Origin: Chloroflexota bacterium
GTDB lineage: Bacteria > Chloroflexota > Dehalococcoidia > Tepidiformales > Tepidiformaceae
Assembly (NCBI GenBank): GCA_026702615.1
Contig: JAPPBY010000007.1
Location: 1-64,000 of the forward strand
DNA length: 64,000 nt
Direction of reading: 5' to 3'
Position numbers and translations under genes: made by a program. The notes beneath the pieces are model-generated. The model had not been told where the DNA came from and ran no database searches. It saw only the letters and a program-made list of their open reading frames with translations. Of this stretch, positions 1 through 10,276 are shown piece by piece. How positions within the stretch are numbered: position 1 is the first letter of the stretch; each line of letters opens with the position of its first letter.

Positions 1-2225
<2,225 letters not shown>

Positions 2226-2254
2226 GGTGTTTTCCTGATTCCTCCAGCCGCGCC

Positions 2255-2725
2255 CTACCAGCGGTAGTGAACGAAGGCGCGGTTGGCCTCAGCCATTCGA
2301 TGGGTGTCGTCGCGCCGCTTAATCGCGGAGCCGGCGTTGTTGGCGGCGTCGAGCAGTTCGGCGGCGAGGCGCTCGGCCATCGTGTGGCCGCCGCGGCCGC
2401 GGGCGCCCTGGAGCAGCCAGCGCATGGCAAGCGCCGTGCGCCGCTCGGGGCGTATCTCGACGGGTACCTGGTAGGTCGTGCCACCAACGCGCCGGGGCTT
2501 CACCTCGAGCACGGGCGTGGCGTTACGCATCGCCTGGCGGAAGGTGTCCACCGGGTCGCGCCCGGTGTTCTCCTGGATGCGGTCGAAGGCGCCGTAGACG
2601 ACTCGCTCGGCGGTGCTCTTCTTGCCCCGGGTCATCACCTTGTTGATGAGGATCTGGACCTGCTGATCACCGTAGCGGGGATCGGGGCGGATGATGCGGC
2701 GTTCGGGGCGGTTACGTCGCGGCAT
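2255..2725 (-). CDS. rpsG: 30S ribosomal protein uS7
   Basis: 156 aa, the normal uS7 length. It begins [10 protein letters not shown] and contains the family segments [19 protein letters not shown] and [18 protein letters not shown]. uS7 nucleates assembly of the 30S head by binding the 3' major domain of 16S rRNA. It is 6 bp downstream of rpsL and 29 bp upstream of fusA. In many bacteria uS7 represses translation of the str operon; I did not identify the binding site here. Confidence 0.98.
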   Translation of the reverse strand: MPRRNRPERRIIRPDPRYGDQQVQILINKVMTRGKKSTAERVVYGAFDRIQENTGRDPVDTFRQAMRNATPVLEVKPRRVGGTTYQVPVEIRPERRTALAMRWLLQGARGRGGHTMAERLAAELLDAANNAGSAIKRRDDTHRMAEANRAFVHYRW

Positions 2726-2731
2726 CGTTCC

Positions 2732-3151
2732 CTATCCGTTCTTCCGCGTGCCGTACTTGCTACGCCCGCGGCGGCGGTCGGCGACGCCGGTGGAGTCGGC
2801 GGCGCCGCGGACGATGTGGTAGCGGACGCCGGGGAGGTCGCGCACACGGCCACCGCGTACGAGCACAACGGAGTGCTCCTGGAGGCTGTGGCCCTCGCCG
2901 GGGATGTAGGCGGTGACCTCGATGCCGTTCGTGAGGCGCACGCGGGCGACCTTGCGGAGGGCAGAGTTCGGCTTCTTGGGAGTCTGGGTGCGGACCTGGG
3001 TGCAGACGCCGCGCTTCTGGGGCGCGCCGCGGCCGACGACGCGGGAAAGTCGCCCGCGCTCGGAGTTGTAGTTGAAGAGCAGGGCAGGGGCGCCCGACTT
3101 CTTCGACTTGGGCTTGCGGCCCTTACGTACAAGTTGGTTGATCGTCGGCAC
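2732..3151 (-). CDS. rpsL: 30S ribosomal protein uS12
   Basis: 139 aa with a GTG start ([12 protein letters not shown]). uS12 sits at the decoding centre. The conserved loop [11 protein letters not shown] is intact, with K59 equal to E. coli K43. The second streptomycin-related residue, E. coli K88 in [13 protein letters not shown], is Arg104 here (GGRVRDLPG). Compared with E. coli there is an insertion of about 16 residues just before QKRGVCT (residues about 26-42). It is the first gene of the str operon. Confidence 0.98.
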   Translation of the reverse strand: MPTINQLVRKGRKPKSKKSGAPALLFNYNSERGRLSRVVGRGAPQKRGVCTQVRTQTPKKPNSALRKVARVRLTNGIEVTAYIPGEGHSLQEHSVVLVRGGRVRDLPGVRYHIVRGAADSTGVADRRRGRSKYGTRKNG

Positions 3152-3365
3152 TACCGCTGATCTCCGAAATCGGCGCCGCGTGAGCCGCGGGTCCGAAGGT
3201 GTTGTTCCGGCGGGAGGGGGTCCTCACGCTGGGCACGGAAACAGGCCCAAAAGCCGGTTTCAGAACAGCGACCCGCAACCCGGAGGAGCGAATCCGTTTT
3301 CAGCCCAGTGCCTTAAGGCCTGCCGAATGTCGTACATCTGGCGAGGCTATAAGCGCCGACCTAAG

Positions 3366-3393
3366 AGGCTAACACAGGGTGCGAAACGATCAA
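3366..3393 (-). promoter_or_regulatory. Candidate str operon promoter
   Basis: On the minus strand TTGATC and TAGCCT are separated by 16 bp. They lie about 215 bp upstream of rpsL and would give a leader of about 200 nt. I saw no riboswitch class I recognise in that leader. The match to consensus is modest. Confidence 0.4.
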
Positions 3394-3423
3394 CGTGGAG
3401 CCGCCCGCACCGGGGCACGGGTC

Positions 3424-3429
3424 TAGACT
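3424..3429 (+). promoter_or_regulatory. -10 box TAGACT, leaderless start of methyltransferase
   Basis: TAGACT is followed after 6 nt by the ATG at 3436, so transcription should begin at or next to the start codon. No Shine-Dalgarno site is present. Confidence 0.6.
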
Positions 3430-3435
3430 CAGGCG

Positions 3436-4023
3436 ATGGGCCCGGAAGCAGCGCTGGATCCGTACTTCAAGAAGCGCGTCGCGCTTGTCGATGGGGGCGA
3501 GCGGCTCGAGTTCGAGGTGGCGCACACGCTCTTCGCCTCGCACCAGGTGGACAACGGGACGAAGCTGCTCCTGCGCTGCCTGGAGATCGAGAAGCCCCCG
3601 GGGCGAATTCTCGACCTGGGGTGTGGCTACGGGGCGCTGGGGATCGCGCTCGCGCGGCGCTTTCCGGAGGCACGGGTGGTGATGGCCGACAGCAACTTGC
3701 TGGCCGTTCGCTACGCGCGCCGCAACGCCGCCCTGAACAACGTGGCGAACGCCGAGGTGGTGGGAAGCGTGGCGATCGAGGACGTGCCCGCGGGGGAGTA
3801 CGACCTCATCGTGGCGAACGTGCCCGCGAAGATCGGCGACGAGGCGATCGAGGCGGAGTTCGTGCGAGGTCCGAGGGAGCGGCTGGCGGCAGGCGGAACC
3901 TACTGGTTCGTGGCCGTGAGCGGGCTCAACCACCTGCTGAAACGCATCGGTGGACGGCAGGAGCTCGCATTACGACAAGTACGGAAGCGGTCGGGCCACA
4001 CCGTGTATCGAGTGGAAGCGTGA
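3436..4023 (+). CDS. Class I SAM methyltransferase, RsmC/RlmG-like
   Basis: 195 aa, a single small methyltransferase (MTS) domain. The SAM-binding motif I is DLGCGYGALGIALA near residues 59-72, preceded by the short N-terminal piece FASHQVDNGTKLLL seen in RsmC C-terminal domains. The catalytic NPPF-type motif is altered to NVPAK near residue 122. Family members methylate guanine N2 in 16S or 23S rRNA. E. coli RsmC has an extra N-terminal pseudo-MTase domain that is absent here. The target base cannot be read from the sequence. Confidence 0.8.
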   Translation: MGPEAALDPYFKKRVALVDGGERLEFEVAHTLFASHQVDNGTKLLLRCLEIEKPPGRILDLGCGYGALGIALARRFPEARVVMADSNLLAVRYARRNAALNNVANAEVVGSVAIEDVPAGEYDLIVANVPAKIGDEAIEAEFVRGPRERLAAGGTYWFVAVSGLNHLLKRIGGRQELALRQVRKRSGHTVYRVEA

Positions 4024-4107
4024 AGGTCCGGGCAAAAGAATTGCAAACGCACGAACGTTCTGACACGATACGGACGTGGTGGCGAGCCTTGCAGGATAGG
4101 AGACGCT

Positions 4108-4929
4108 GTGAGCCTCCCTGTTGAATCCGAAGGTTCGGAAGCCGCAGCCGTCTGCGCGTATCTGGGCCTGGTCGATGACAGCGACCTTCACGCGACGTAC
4201 GCGACCGACGCACACCGCTGCTACCGACTTCCCAACCCCACCCGCATCGCAACGCAACACCAGGAGCAGTTCTGCCTGACGGCGGACCATCCCTCCTGCC
4301 CCATTTACCAGGGCGAAGGCGTCGAGGCGACGACCCAGCCCGTACCGGCAGCGTCAGCCGCCGAGGAAGGCGAGGCGGAGCCCGTCGAAGCAGCGGAAGG
4401 TGACGCCTTCGAGCCTCCGGCGGCGCGCCAGTCCCCATTCGCGACAGCGGCCTCGCGGTGGACCTCGCGCGGCCTGCGACGCCCTGCGCTCGAGGGCGAG
4501 CTCAGCATGCGCGCGGCGACGGTCTCGCTGTTCGTACTGGCGGCAGTCGTGGTTGCGATCGCGTTCGTGGTGAACCGCGAGCTGGGCGACGACGACACAG
4601 CGCCGATCGCGCCGGAGGCCACGGAGGTGGCCACGGAGGCGGCCGGGGGAGCAGCAACGGAGCCGGCGGCAGCCACGCCCGAGCCAACACCGGAGCCCAC
4701 CCCCGAGCCGACCCCAGTACCGACGGAGCCGCCCACGCCAGCACCGACGCCGGTCCCAACGGAGCCGCCTGCCACGACCTACATCGTCGTCTCGGGTGAC
4801 ACCTGTGGCGCGATCGCCACGGCTCACGACATCACGCTTGACGAGCTGATCGCGGCGAATGACGACCTGGAACTGACCGAAGACGGCGGCTGTCCGATCT
4901 TCCCCGATCAGGAGCTGATCATCCCCTAG
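4108..4929 (+). CDS. One-pass membrane protein: Cys4 N-terminal motif, Pro-rich spacer, LysM domain
   Basis: 273 aa, GTG start preceded by ATAGGAGACGCT. Residues 10-70 hold four spaced cysteines, C16, C38, C56 and C64, in the contexts VCAYLGL, HRCY, QFCLTAD and SCPIYQGE. This looks like a small metal or iron-sulfur binding unit. Residues about 136-156 form one transmembrane helix. Residues 190-222 are PEPT/PVPTEPP repeats typical of a wall-spanning linker, and residues 224-272 form a LysM peptidoglycan-binding domain. With no signal peptide, the likely topology is Cys4 head in the cytoplasm and LysM outside. The function is unknown; a link between wall binding and an intracellular sensor is inference. 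Confidence 0.8.
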   Translation: MSLPVESEGSEAAAVCAYLGLVDDSDLHATYATDAHRCYRLPNPTRIATQHQEQFCLTADHPSCPIYQGEGVEATTQPVPAASAAEEGEAEPVEAAEGDAFEPPAARQSPFATAASRWTSRGLRRPALEGELSMRAATVSLFVLAAVVVAIAFVVNRELGDDDTAPIAPEATEVATEAAGGAATEPAAATPEPTPEPTPEPTPVPTEPPTPAPTPVPTEPPATTYIVVSGDTCGAIATAHDITLDELIAANDDLELTEDGGCPIFPDQELIIP

Positions 4930-5581
4930 GCGGGACCAGGCCTTCCTTGCGCGCCGCAGCGGTAAAGGCCTGCCTCGTGACGCGTCCGGGCAGGTCAATG
5001 TCGCGGTGGTGCTCCTCGACCCAGTGACAACGGGCACGCCAATGTGACGCCTGCGTCCGGTAACGCTCTCGGGCTTCGACGGTCCAGCGCCAGTCGGCCC
5101 AGCAGAGGATGGCGGTGTCGAGGTCGCGCCGGGCGATCCGGCGGATGTCCGCCAGTTCGGGGACGCCGCGCCGCTTCTTCTTCTCGATCTTGTCGGAGAT
5201 GAGCAGGATCTTGGCGAGGAGGCTCATGTGGGCGAGGCCGGAGGTGTGGTCCCGGACGGCCATGAGCGTCTCCTCGTCGGTGATGCGGAAGCGCTCGCGC
5301 AGGACGGCGGCGGCGATGGGGCCGTGGAGGAGGATCGGATAGTCGCGCGAGTCGGCGTCGATCGCGACGCCAACTTCACCGGCAAGGCGAATTTGCTCAG
5401 CTGGGGGCTCAGAGCGAAAGAGGTCATGCCCCCAGACCGCCAGCTCGACACGTTCCTCGTCGGCGAGCCAGTAGCGGGCCAGAGGCAGGGCTTCATCGAG
5501 CACGCGGCCGACGTGGCGTACGAGCCCGGGCGGGCGTAGCAGGAGCTCCTCGCGAACCGCGGCGATCTGGTCGGTGATCAC
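4919..5581 (-). CDS. HD-domain hydrolase, YqeK-like
   Basis: 220 aa with a GTG start. HD-type metal ligands are visible: RHVGRV near the N-terminus, WGHDLF (the HD pair), LLHGP, and VRDHTSGLAHM followed by KILLISDKIE. The order H...HD...HGP...HT.G.......D matches the YqeK family, which hydrolyses diadenosine tetraphosphate symmetrically. The start codon overlaps the stop of the HIT gene as GTGA, so the two are translationally coupled. Its 3' end overlaps the convergent LysM gene by 11 bp. The YqeK assignment rests on motif order, not full-length similarity. Confidence 0.7.
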   Translation of the reverse strand: MITDQIAAVREELLLRPPGLVRHVGRVLDEALPLARYWLADEERVELAVWGHDLFRSEPPAEQIRLAGEVGVAIDADSRDYPILLHGPIAAAVLRERFRITDEETLMAVRDHTSGLAHMSLLAKILLISDKIEKKKRRGVPELADIRRIARRDLDTAILCWADWRWTVEARERYRTQASHWRARCHWVEEHHRDIDLPGRVTRQAFTAAARKEGLVPPRG

Positions 5582-5919
5582 CCCTCGTGGCCGAGCTGGC
5601 GTCCGCCGATAAGGTGGAGGTGGAGATGGTGGATGGTCATGCCGGCCGCATCACCCACGTTGAACGCGAGCCGGTAGCCGGATTCGTGGATCCCCTCGGC
5701 TCGGCCCACCTCGCTGGCGAGGGTGAAGAGCCCGGCGAGTGTTTCGGCGTGGCCCGCGTCGATCTCGCGGGCATCGGCAATGTGCTCACGGGGAATGATG
5801 AGGTCGTGGACGGGGGCGCGAGGGTTGATATCGCGGATCGCGAAAGCATGGTCGTTCTCGGCGACGCGTTCGACGGGGATGTCACCGGAGGCCATGCTGC
5901 AAAAGAGGCAATCGGCCAC
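5578..5919 (-). CDS. HIT family nucleotide-binding hydrolase (HINT-like)
   Basis: 113 aa. The histidine triad is H98-x-H100-x-H102 (HHLHLHLIGG), and C4/C7 in DCLFC give the N-terminal metal-binding pair found in many bacterial HINT proteins. HINT proteins hydrolyse AMP or GMP phosphoramidates and acyl-adenylates. The GTG start at 5919 lies 6 nt from a TAGAAT box, so the mRNA should be leaderless. It is the first gene of a two-gene operon with the HD hydrolase, which suggests a shared role in clearing aberrant adenylylated nucleotides. Confidence 0.92.
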   Translation of the reverse strand: MADCLFCSMASGDIPVERVAENDHAFAIRDINPRAPVHDLIIPREHIADAREIDAGHAETLAGLFTLASEVGRAEGIHESGYRLAFNVGDAAGMTIHHLHLHLIGGRQLGHEG

Positions 5920-5925
5920 GCGCCG

Positions 5926-5931
5926 ATTCTA
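5926..5931 (-). promoter_or_regulatory. -10 box TAGAAT, leaderless start of HIT gene
   Basis: TAGAAT on the minus strand, 6 nt before the GTG start at 5919. It lies back to back with the promoter of the VOC gene. Confidence 0.6.
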
Positions 5932-5964
5932 GCGGGGGGCGACCGGGTCGCAAACGCACGCGTG

Positions 5965-5970
5965 TAGCAT
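5965..5970 (+). promoter_or_regulatory. -10 box TAGCAT, leaderless start of VOC gene
   Basis: TAGCAT is followed after 7 nt by ATG 5978. This decides against the in-frame ATG at 5969, which overlaps the -10 box itself. Confidence 0.55.
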
Positions 5971-5977
5971 GCGAGCC

Positions 5978-6361
5978 ATGCGAATCAAACTCACGAGTGT
6001 GACCGTCGACGACCAGGCGAAGGCCCTCGCCTTCTACACGGATGTGCTGGGCTTCGTCCTGAAGCGGGACGATCCCGCGGGGGAGTTCCGCGCGATCACG
6101 GTCGAGCCCCGGGACAACCCCGGCGAGATTGAACTGATGTTGGAGCCGAACGCCCATCCGGCCTCGAAGGCGTTCCAGGAAGCGCTTCGCAAGGACGGCA
6201 TCCCCGTCGCGATCTTCTTCGTAGACGACCTCGACCAGGAGTACGCGCGGCTCACCGGCCTGGGCGTGAGCTTCGTGCAGGAGCCGACGCGCAGCGAGTG
6301 GGGGTACCAGGCCATGCTGGACGACACGTGCGGCAACTACCTCGTGCTCCACGAGGGGTAG
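5978..6361 (+). CDS. VOC (glyoxalase/bleomycin resistance) superfamily protein
   Basis: 127 aa, one vicinal-oxygen-chelate domain with two beta-alpha-beta-beta-beta modules. It begins MRIKLTSVTVDDQAKALAFY and contains the VLGF turn; the second module is VAIFFVDDLDQEYARL. Proteins of this type act as lyases, dioxygenases or antibiotic-binding proteins, and the substrate cannot be read here. A possible glutamate ligand is in PGEIELMLEP; the N-terminal metal His of classical glyoxalases is not obvious. The downstream flavin reductase begins 8 bp later and may be co-transcribed. Confidence 0.75.
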   Translation: MRIKLTSVTVDDQAKALAFYTDVLGFVLKRDDPAGEFRAITVEPRDNPGEIELMLEPNAHPASKAFQEALRKDGIPVAIFFVDDLDQEYARLTGLGVSFVQEPTRSEWGYQAMLDDTCGNYLVLHEG

Positions 6362-6369
6362 GGAGCGCC

Positions 6370-6930
6370 GTGACGGGAGCGCGGGCCGCGGGCGACGTGC
6401 TCTCGCACTTCTGGGCGCCGCTGTGCGCGGTGGGGGCGAGCGGGCCGGCGGGGCCGAACGCACAGATCTGCGTGTCGGTGTTCGGGGCTTCGATCGTGCC
6501 TGAGCGGCCCCGGCTCCTCGTCTCGCTTTCGAAGACGAACTACACGGAAGGGCTCGTGCGGGAGAGCGGACGGCTCTCGGTGACACTGCTGAGCGACTCG
6601 CAGCCCGACCTGCTGGAGCCGCTCGGACTGCGCTCGGGGCGGGAGGGGGACAAGCTCGCGGGACTCGAGGTCGAGCTGACCGGGTCGGGAGCGCCGACAT
6701 TCCCGGGCGGGGTGGGCGCCCTCGACTGCGAGGTGCTGGAACCCCTCGACCTGGGTGACGCGACGGCGTTCCTGGTGGCGGTCCGCGATCGGTGGGGGCT
6801 CGGCGGAGAGCAGCCGTTGCCGTGGGCGGTGGCGAAGACGGTGGTGGGGGAGGAGTTCCTGCAACGCTGGGCGGAGAAGAGCGCCCGCGAGCAGAAGGCC
6901 GCCCGCGCGGTCATGCACTGGCGCGACTGA
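6370..6930 (+). CDS. Flavin reductase-like, FMN-binding split-barrel protein
   Basis: 186 aa, GTG start preceded by AGGGAGC; the reading frame is open further upstream but overlaps the VOC gene. Segments such as PNAQICVSVFGASIVPERPRLL and SLSKTNYTEGLVRESGRLSV fit the FMN-binding domain of NADH:flavin oxidoreductases. These supply reduced flavin to monooxygenases or reduce flavins directly. No cognate monooxygenase is adjacent. The family call is moderate because the domain is short and divergent. Confidence 0.65.
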   Translation: MTGARAAGDVLSHFWAPLCAVGASGPAGPNAQICVSVFGASIVPERPRLLVSLSKTNYTEGLVRESGRLSVTLLSDSQPDLLEPLGLRSGREGDKLAGLEVELTGSGAPTFPGGVGALDCEVLEPLDLGDATAFLVAVRDRWGLGGEQPLPWAVAKTVVGEEFLQRWAEKSAREQKAARAVMHWRD

Positions 6931-6934
6931 GGGA

Positions 6935-8836
6935 TCAGTCGAGGAGGTACCGCCGGAGGAAGCGGTCGACGGACGTGTAGAAGGCCTCGACCGTCTCGCG
7001 TTTGCGCCAGCCATGCCCCTCTCCCTCGTACACGTGGTACTCGTGGGGGACGCCGCGGGTGCGGAGGGAGGCCGCGAGCGAGTCGCTCTGGTCACGGGGG
7101 ACGACACGGTCCTCGACACCCTGGAAGACGGCGATGGGATCCGCGATGGCATCGGCGTGGAAGATGGGCGAACGCTCGCGGTATTGGGCGGAGGCGTCGG
7201 GGAGGGGACCGACGAGGGAATCGAGGTAGCGAGCTTCGAACTTATGGGTGTCGCTGGCGAGCGTAAACAGGTTGGAGATTCCGTAAAAACAGACGCCGGC
7301 GCGATAGAAGCCAGGATGCACCTGGAGGGAGCGCAGCACGGTATAGCCGCCGGCGCTCCCACCGAGGATGGCGAGCCGGTCGGCATCGGCGAGGCCGCGC
7401 GCGGTCATCGCCGCGGCGCCGGAGCGGCAGTCCTCGACGTCGGCGACGCCCCACTCGCCACGGAGGGCGAGCATGGTCTCGCGTCCCGCGCCACTGCTGC
7501 CGCGATAGTTGACCGCCAGCACGGCGTAGCCGCGGCTGGCGAGGAACTGAATCTGTGGCCGCCAGCCCGCATCGACGTGGTCGGTGGGGCCACCGTGGAC
7601 GAATACGATGAGGGGCGGCGGGCCTTCGTCGAAGAAGCGGTCACTGGCGGGCGGGTAGTAGAGGCCGTGAACCTCGCTGCCGGCCGCGTTCGTCCAGGTC
7701 ACGGGGTCGGGGACGGAGAGGCTGGGGGCCGGGAACGCGGCGGGATCGCTGAGACGCAGGGTGACGACTTCGGGGGGTTCCTGTCCGACGTCGACCAGGA
7801 GGAGCCGGGGCGAGGTGGTCGGGCCGCTGGCGATGACCGCCAGGCGTTCATCTGTCGGGGAGGCCACGGGGTTCTCGAAACTCGCGTACTCGGCGGGGAG
7901 TTCGAGTTCGCGGGGCTCGCCGCCACCTTCACCGTCGATGAGGACAAGGCGAGCGAAGCCCTGCCGCTGGCGGATCCCGACGACGCGGCCCGAGGGAAGC
8001 ACTGCGAACATGCCGACACCCTGTCCCCAGGAGGGCGTCCCGTACTCGCAGTCGCCGGACGTGAGAGCGCGAGTCTCGCCTGTCGCGAGATCGTGGCGGT
8101 AGAGGTGGCCCCAGCCGCTGGCATCAGAGATGAAGTAGAGGGCATCGCCGTCGGGGGAGAAGGCGGGCTGGAGTATCGCTTCGTCGGGGCCACCCGCGAC
8201 GACCGTGGAGGCGGCGATGGTCGGGAGCGCGCCTTCGGGGAAGGCAAGCTCGGCGACACGGACCTCGGAGCCGTCCCAGGGCATGTTGGGGTGGTCCCAC
8301 TCGACCCACGCGAGGCGGTCGCCGCGGGGGCTCCAGACGGGCTGCATGTAGAAGTCGCGGCCGCTGGCGAGGTGCTGCGGCCAGCGTGCCCCGGAGCTAT
8401 CCGCGATGGCGACGACGTCCTCGTCCTCGTACGAGTGCACGTAGGCAACCCAGCGTCCGTCGGGACTGACGGCGGGGGCGGCGGCCTCGCCAAACACGGG
8501 GGTGATGGGCCGGGCGGGGGAGCCGTCGAGGGGCTGGCGGTAGAGGCGCTGGCTGTCGTGCCCGATGAACCAGCCCAGGCCGTCGGCGAGAGCGAAGTCG
8601 CCGCCGCCGTAGCCAACGCCGGCGCGGACGACAATGTCGCCGCTTATGTCGCGGACTTCGGGTTCACTGCCGTCGGGGGTGACCACGACGGCCAGGCCGC
8701 GGTCGCCGCGACCCTCGAACCAGCCCAGAGTCCGTCCGTCGGAATCCCATGAGGGTCCGCGCAGGCGGATGCCGCCCGCGAGGGCGTCGGGCGTGATGGG
8801 GCTGTCCCAGAGTCCGTAAGGTCGGCGTTCGGCCAT
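6935..8836 (-). CDS. S9 family prolyl oligopeptidase / acylaminoacyl-peptidase
   Basis: 633 aa from ATG 8836. The N-terminal two thirds repeat the beta-propeller signature SPDG/SPRGDRLAWV. The C-terminal third is an alpha/beta hydrolase with the Ser nucleophile in GGSAGG near residue 490, the Asp in GVEDRVVP and the His in EGEGHGW, so the triad is complete. The oxyanion region FVHGGPTDH is also present. It is predicted to be a cytoplasmic oligopeptidase since no signal peptide is seen. The chosen start lies 6 nt from a CAGAAT box; the frame is open far upstream but that part has no domain. Confidence 0.9.
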   Translation of the reverse strand: MAERRPYGLWDSPITPDALAGGIRLRGPSWDSDGRTLGWFEGRGDRGLAVVVTPDGSEPEVRDISGDIVVRAGVGYGGGDFALADGLGWFIGHDSQRLYRQPLDGSPARPITPVFGEAAAPAVSPDGRWVAYVHSYEDEDVVAIADSSGARWPQHLASGRDFYMQPVWSPRGDRLAWVEWDHPNMPWDGSEVRVAELAFPEGALPTIAASTVVAGGPDEAILQPAFSPDGDALYFISDASGWGHLYRHDLATGETRALTSGDCEYGTPSWGQGVGMFAVLPSGRVVGIRQRQGFARLVLIDGEGGGEPRELELPAEYASFENPVASPTDERLAVIASGPTTSPRLLLVDVGQEPPEVVTLRLSDPAAFPAPSLSVPDPVTWTNAAGSEVHGLYYPPASDRFFDEGPPPLIVFVHGGPTDHVDAGWRPQIQFLASRGYAVLAVNYRGSSGAGRETMLALRGEWGVADVEDCRSGAAAMTARGLADADRLAILGGSAGGYTVLRSLQVHPGFYRAGVCFYGISNLFTLASDTHKFEARYLDSLVGPLPDASAQYRERSPIFHADAIADPIAVFQGVEDRVVPRDQSDSLAASLRTRGVPHEYHVYEGEGHGWRKRETVEAFYTSVDRFLRRYLLD

Positions 8837-8842
8837 CCGGGC

Positions 8843-8848
8843 ATTCTG
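8843..8848 (-). promoter_or_regulatory. -10 box CAGAAT for S9 peptidase
   Basis: CAGAAT on the minus strand, 6 nt from ATG 8836. It differs from the TANNNT rule only at the first base. Confidence 0.4.
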
Positions 8849-8898
8849 CCGGATGCGCCGCTCACGCGAGCGCGGTAGCCCCCAGTGCGGGGCGGCGG

Positions 8899-8904
8899 TA
8901 GGCT
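8899..8904 (+). promoter_or_regulatory. -10 box TAGGCT upstream of mini-ORF and exchanger
   Basis: TAGGCT lies 11 nt before the ATG of the mini-ORF at 8916 and divergent to the peptidase promoter. Confidence 0.45.
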
Positions 8905-8915
8905 CGCAATCGCAC

Positions 8916-8978
8916 ATGAGCGACCGTTTCCATGCCACGGGCGCGCTCACGCATCGGGCGCGGCGAGACTCCTTGTGA
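8916..8978 (+). CDS. Upstream mini-ORF (20 aa) overlapping exchanger start
   Basis: ATG-initiated 20-codon frame, starting MSDRFHATGA and ending in RRDSL, close behind a TAGGCT box. Its TGA overlaps the GTG start of the exchanger (GTGA). No Shine-Dalgarno site precedes that GTG, so translation of the exchanger could depend on termination and reinitiation. It is unlikely to be a functional protein; a leader-peptide role is inference. Confidence 0.4.
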   Translation: MSDRFHATGALTHRARRDSL

Positions 8979-10264
8979 CCCGCGAGCGGCTCACCGGACA
9001 GTGGGCGGCCATCGGGCTGGCCGTGCTGGCGTGCGTGCCGGGGATCGTGCTGCGCATCACCGAGCCGCACATCGACCCGCTGCTGGAGTCGGCGGTTTAC
9101 GGGATCGCCATCCTGGGAGCGGCCTTCCTGCTGACCTGGGGCGCCGAGACCGCCGAGGTGGACATCTCGCAGGGGCTGGCGCTCGCGATCATCGCCTTCA
9201 TTGCGGTGCTCCCCGAGTACGCCGTCGACGCGTTCCTGGCATGGGAGGCGGGCTCCGACCCGGAGAAAGCCGCCGAAGGGCTCGCCATCGCGAACATGAC
9301 GGGCGGGAACCGGCTGCTGATCGGCATCGGCTGGCCGGTGGTGTTCCTGATCTTCTTCTACCGGCGACGGCTGAAGGAACTGGTGGTGAGCCGGGCACGG
9401 GCGCTGGAGCTAGCGTTCCTCGCAGTGGCGACGGTGTACGTGATCCTCATCCCGCTGCGGAACACCCTCACCCTGGCGGACACGATCGTGCTCGTCTCGA
9501 TGTTCGTCATCTACCTGGTGATGACGAGCCGCGTGCCGTCCGAGAAGGTGGAGCTGGTGGGGCCGGCGCGGGCGATGGGGTCGCTGCCAGACCTGCGGCG
9601 GCGGGCGCTGGTGGTAGTGACGCTGATCTTCGCCGCGGGCGTGATCATCGCCTCGGCGGAGCCATTCGCGCACGGGCTGGTGGAGACGGGCAAGAAGATC
9701 AACATCAGCGAGTTCGTGCTGATCCAGTGGATAGCGCCGCTGGCCTCGGAGTCGCCGGAGGTGCTGGTGGCGGCGCTGCTGGCGTGGCGGGGCCGGGCAG
9801 CGGCGGGGATGGGTGCGCTGATCTCCTCGAAAGTGAACCAGTGGACGCTGCTCATCGGGACGCTGCCGATCGCGTTCATGATCGGCTCGGGCGACTGGGG
9901 AATCCTGCAGGGCTTGCCACTGGTCTCGCCCACAGAAGAGATCAACCTCTTCTTCTCACGCCAGCAGGGCGAAGTCTTCCTGACGGCAGCGCAGTCGGCC
10001 TTCGCCATCGCGGTCTTCGTGAACCTGCGCATGACCCGCCCGGAAGCCTGGGCGCTGTTCATCCTGTTCGCTGCGCAGCTCCCCCTGACGGAAGACGTGC
10101 TGGGCGACGCGGCGCAAATCGTCCGCTTCTGGTACTCGATCGGGTACATGGTGCTGTGCGCCGCCCTGCTGATCCGCAACCGGGCGGGCATTCCCGGCCT
10201 GGTCCGGGACGCGCGCGCCATGGTCACGGGGAAGGCCGATTTCGTGGAGGAACAGGGGCGCTAG
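8975..10264 (+). CDS. Cation/Ca2+ exchanger of the CaCA superfamily
   Basis: 429 aa from GTG 8975, about eleven hydrophobic helices. Two inverted alpha repeats are visible: VLPEYAVDAFLAWE followed by ANMTGGNRLLIGIGW, and PLASESPEVLVAALLAW followed by SSKVNQWTLLIGTLP. The acidic residues in these repeats are the usual Ca2+ ligands. The protein should export Ca2+ or Na+ against protons or sodium across the cytoplasmic membrane. An upstream start at 8885 is possible in frame, but it would precede the -10 box. Ion specificity is not predictable. Confidence 0.85.
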   Translation: MTRERLTGQWAAIGLAVLACVPGIVLRITEPHIDPLLESAVYGIAILGAAFLLTWGAETAEVDISQGLALAIIAFIAVLPEYAVDAFLAWEAGSDPEKAAEGLAIANMTGGNRLLIGIGWPVVFLIFFYRRRLKELVVSRARALELAFLAVATVYVILIPLRNTLTLADTIVLVSMFVIYLVMTSRVPSEKVELVGPARAMGSLPDLRRRALVVVTLIFAAGVIIASAEPFAHGLVETGKKINISEFVLIQWIAPLASESPEVLVAALLAWRGRAAAGMGALISSKVNQWTLLIGTLPIAFMIGSGDWGILQGLPLVSPTEEINLFFSRQQGEVFLTAAQSAFAIAVFVNLRMTRPEAWALFILFAAQLPLTEDVLGDAAQIVRFWYSIGYMVLCAALLIRNRAGIPGLVRDARAMVTGKADFVEEQGR

Positions 10265-10276
10265 GGGCGGATCAGG

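Noticed and set aside
3152..3435. A gene or riboswitch between rpsL and the methyltransferase
   Set aside because: No credible open frame or known riboswitch core was recognised; only promoter-like elements are visible.
4670..4770. PEPT/PVPTEPP stretch in the LysM gene as a DNA microsatellite
   Set aside because: Codons vary between units, so it is a protein-level linker rather than a recent DNA expansion.
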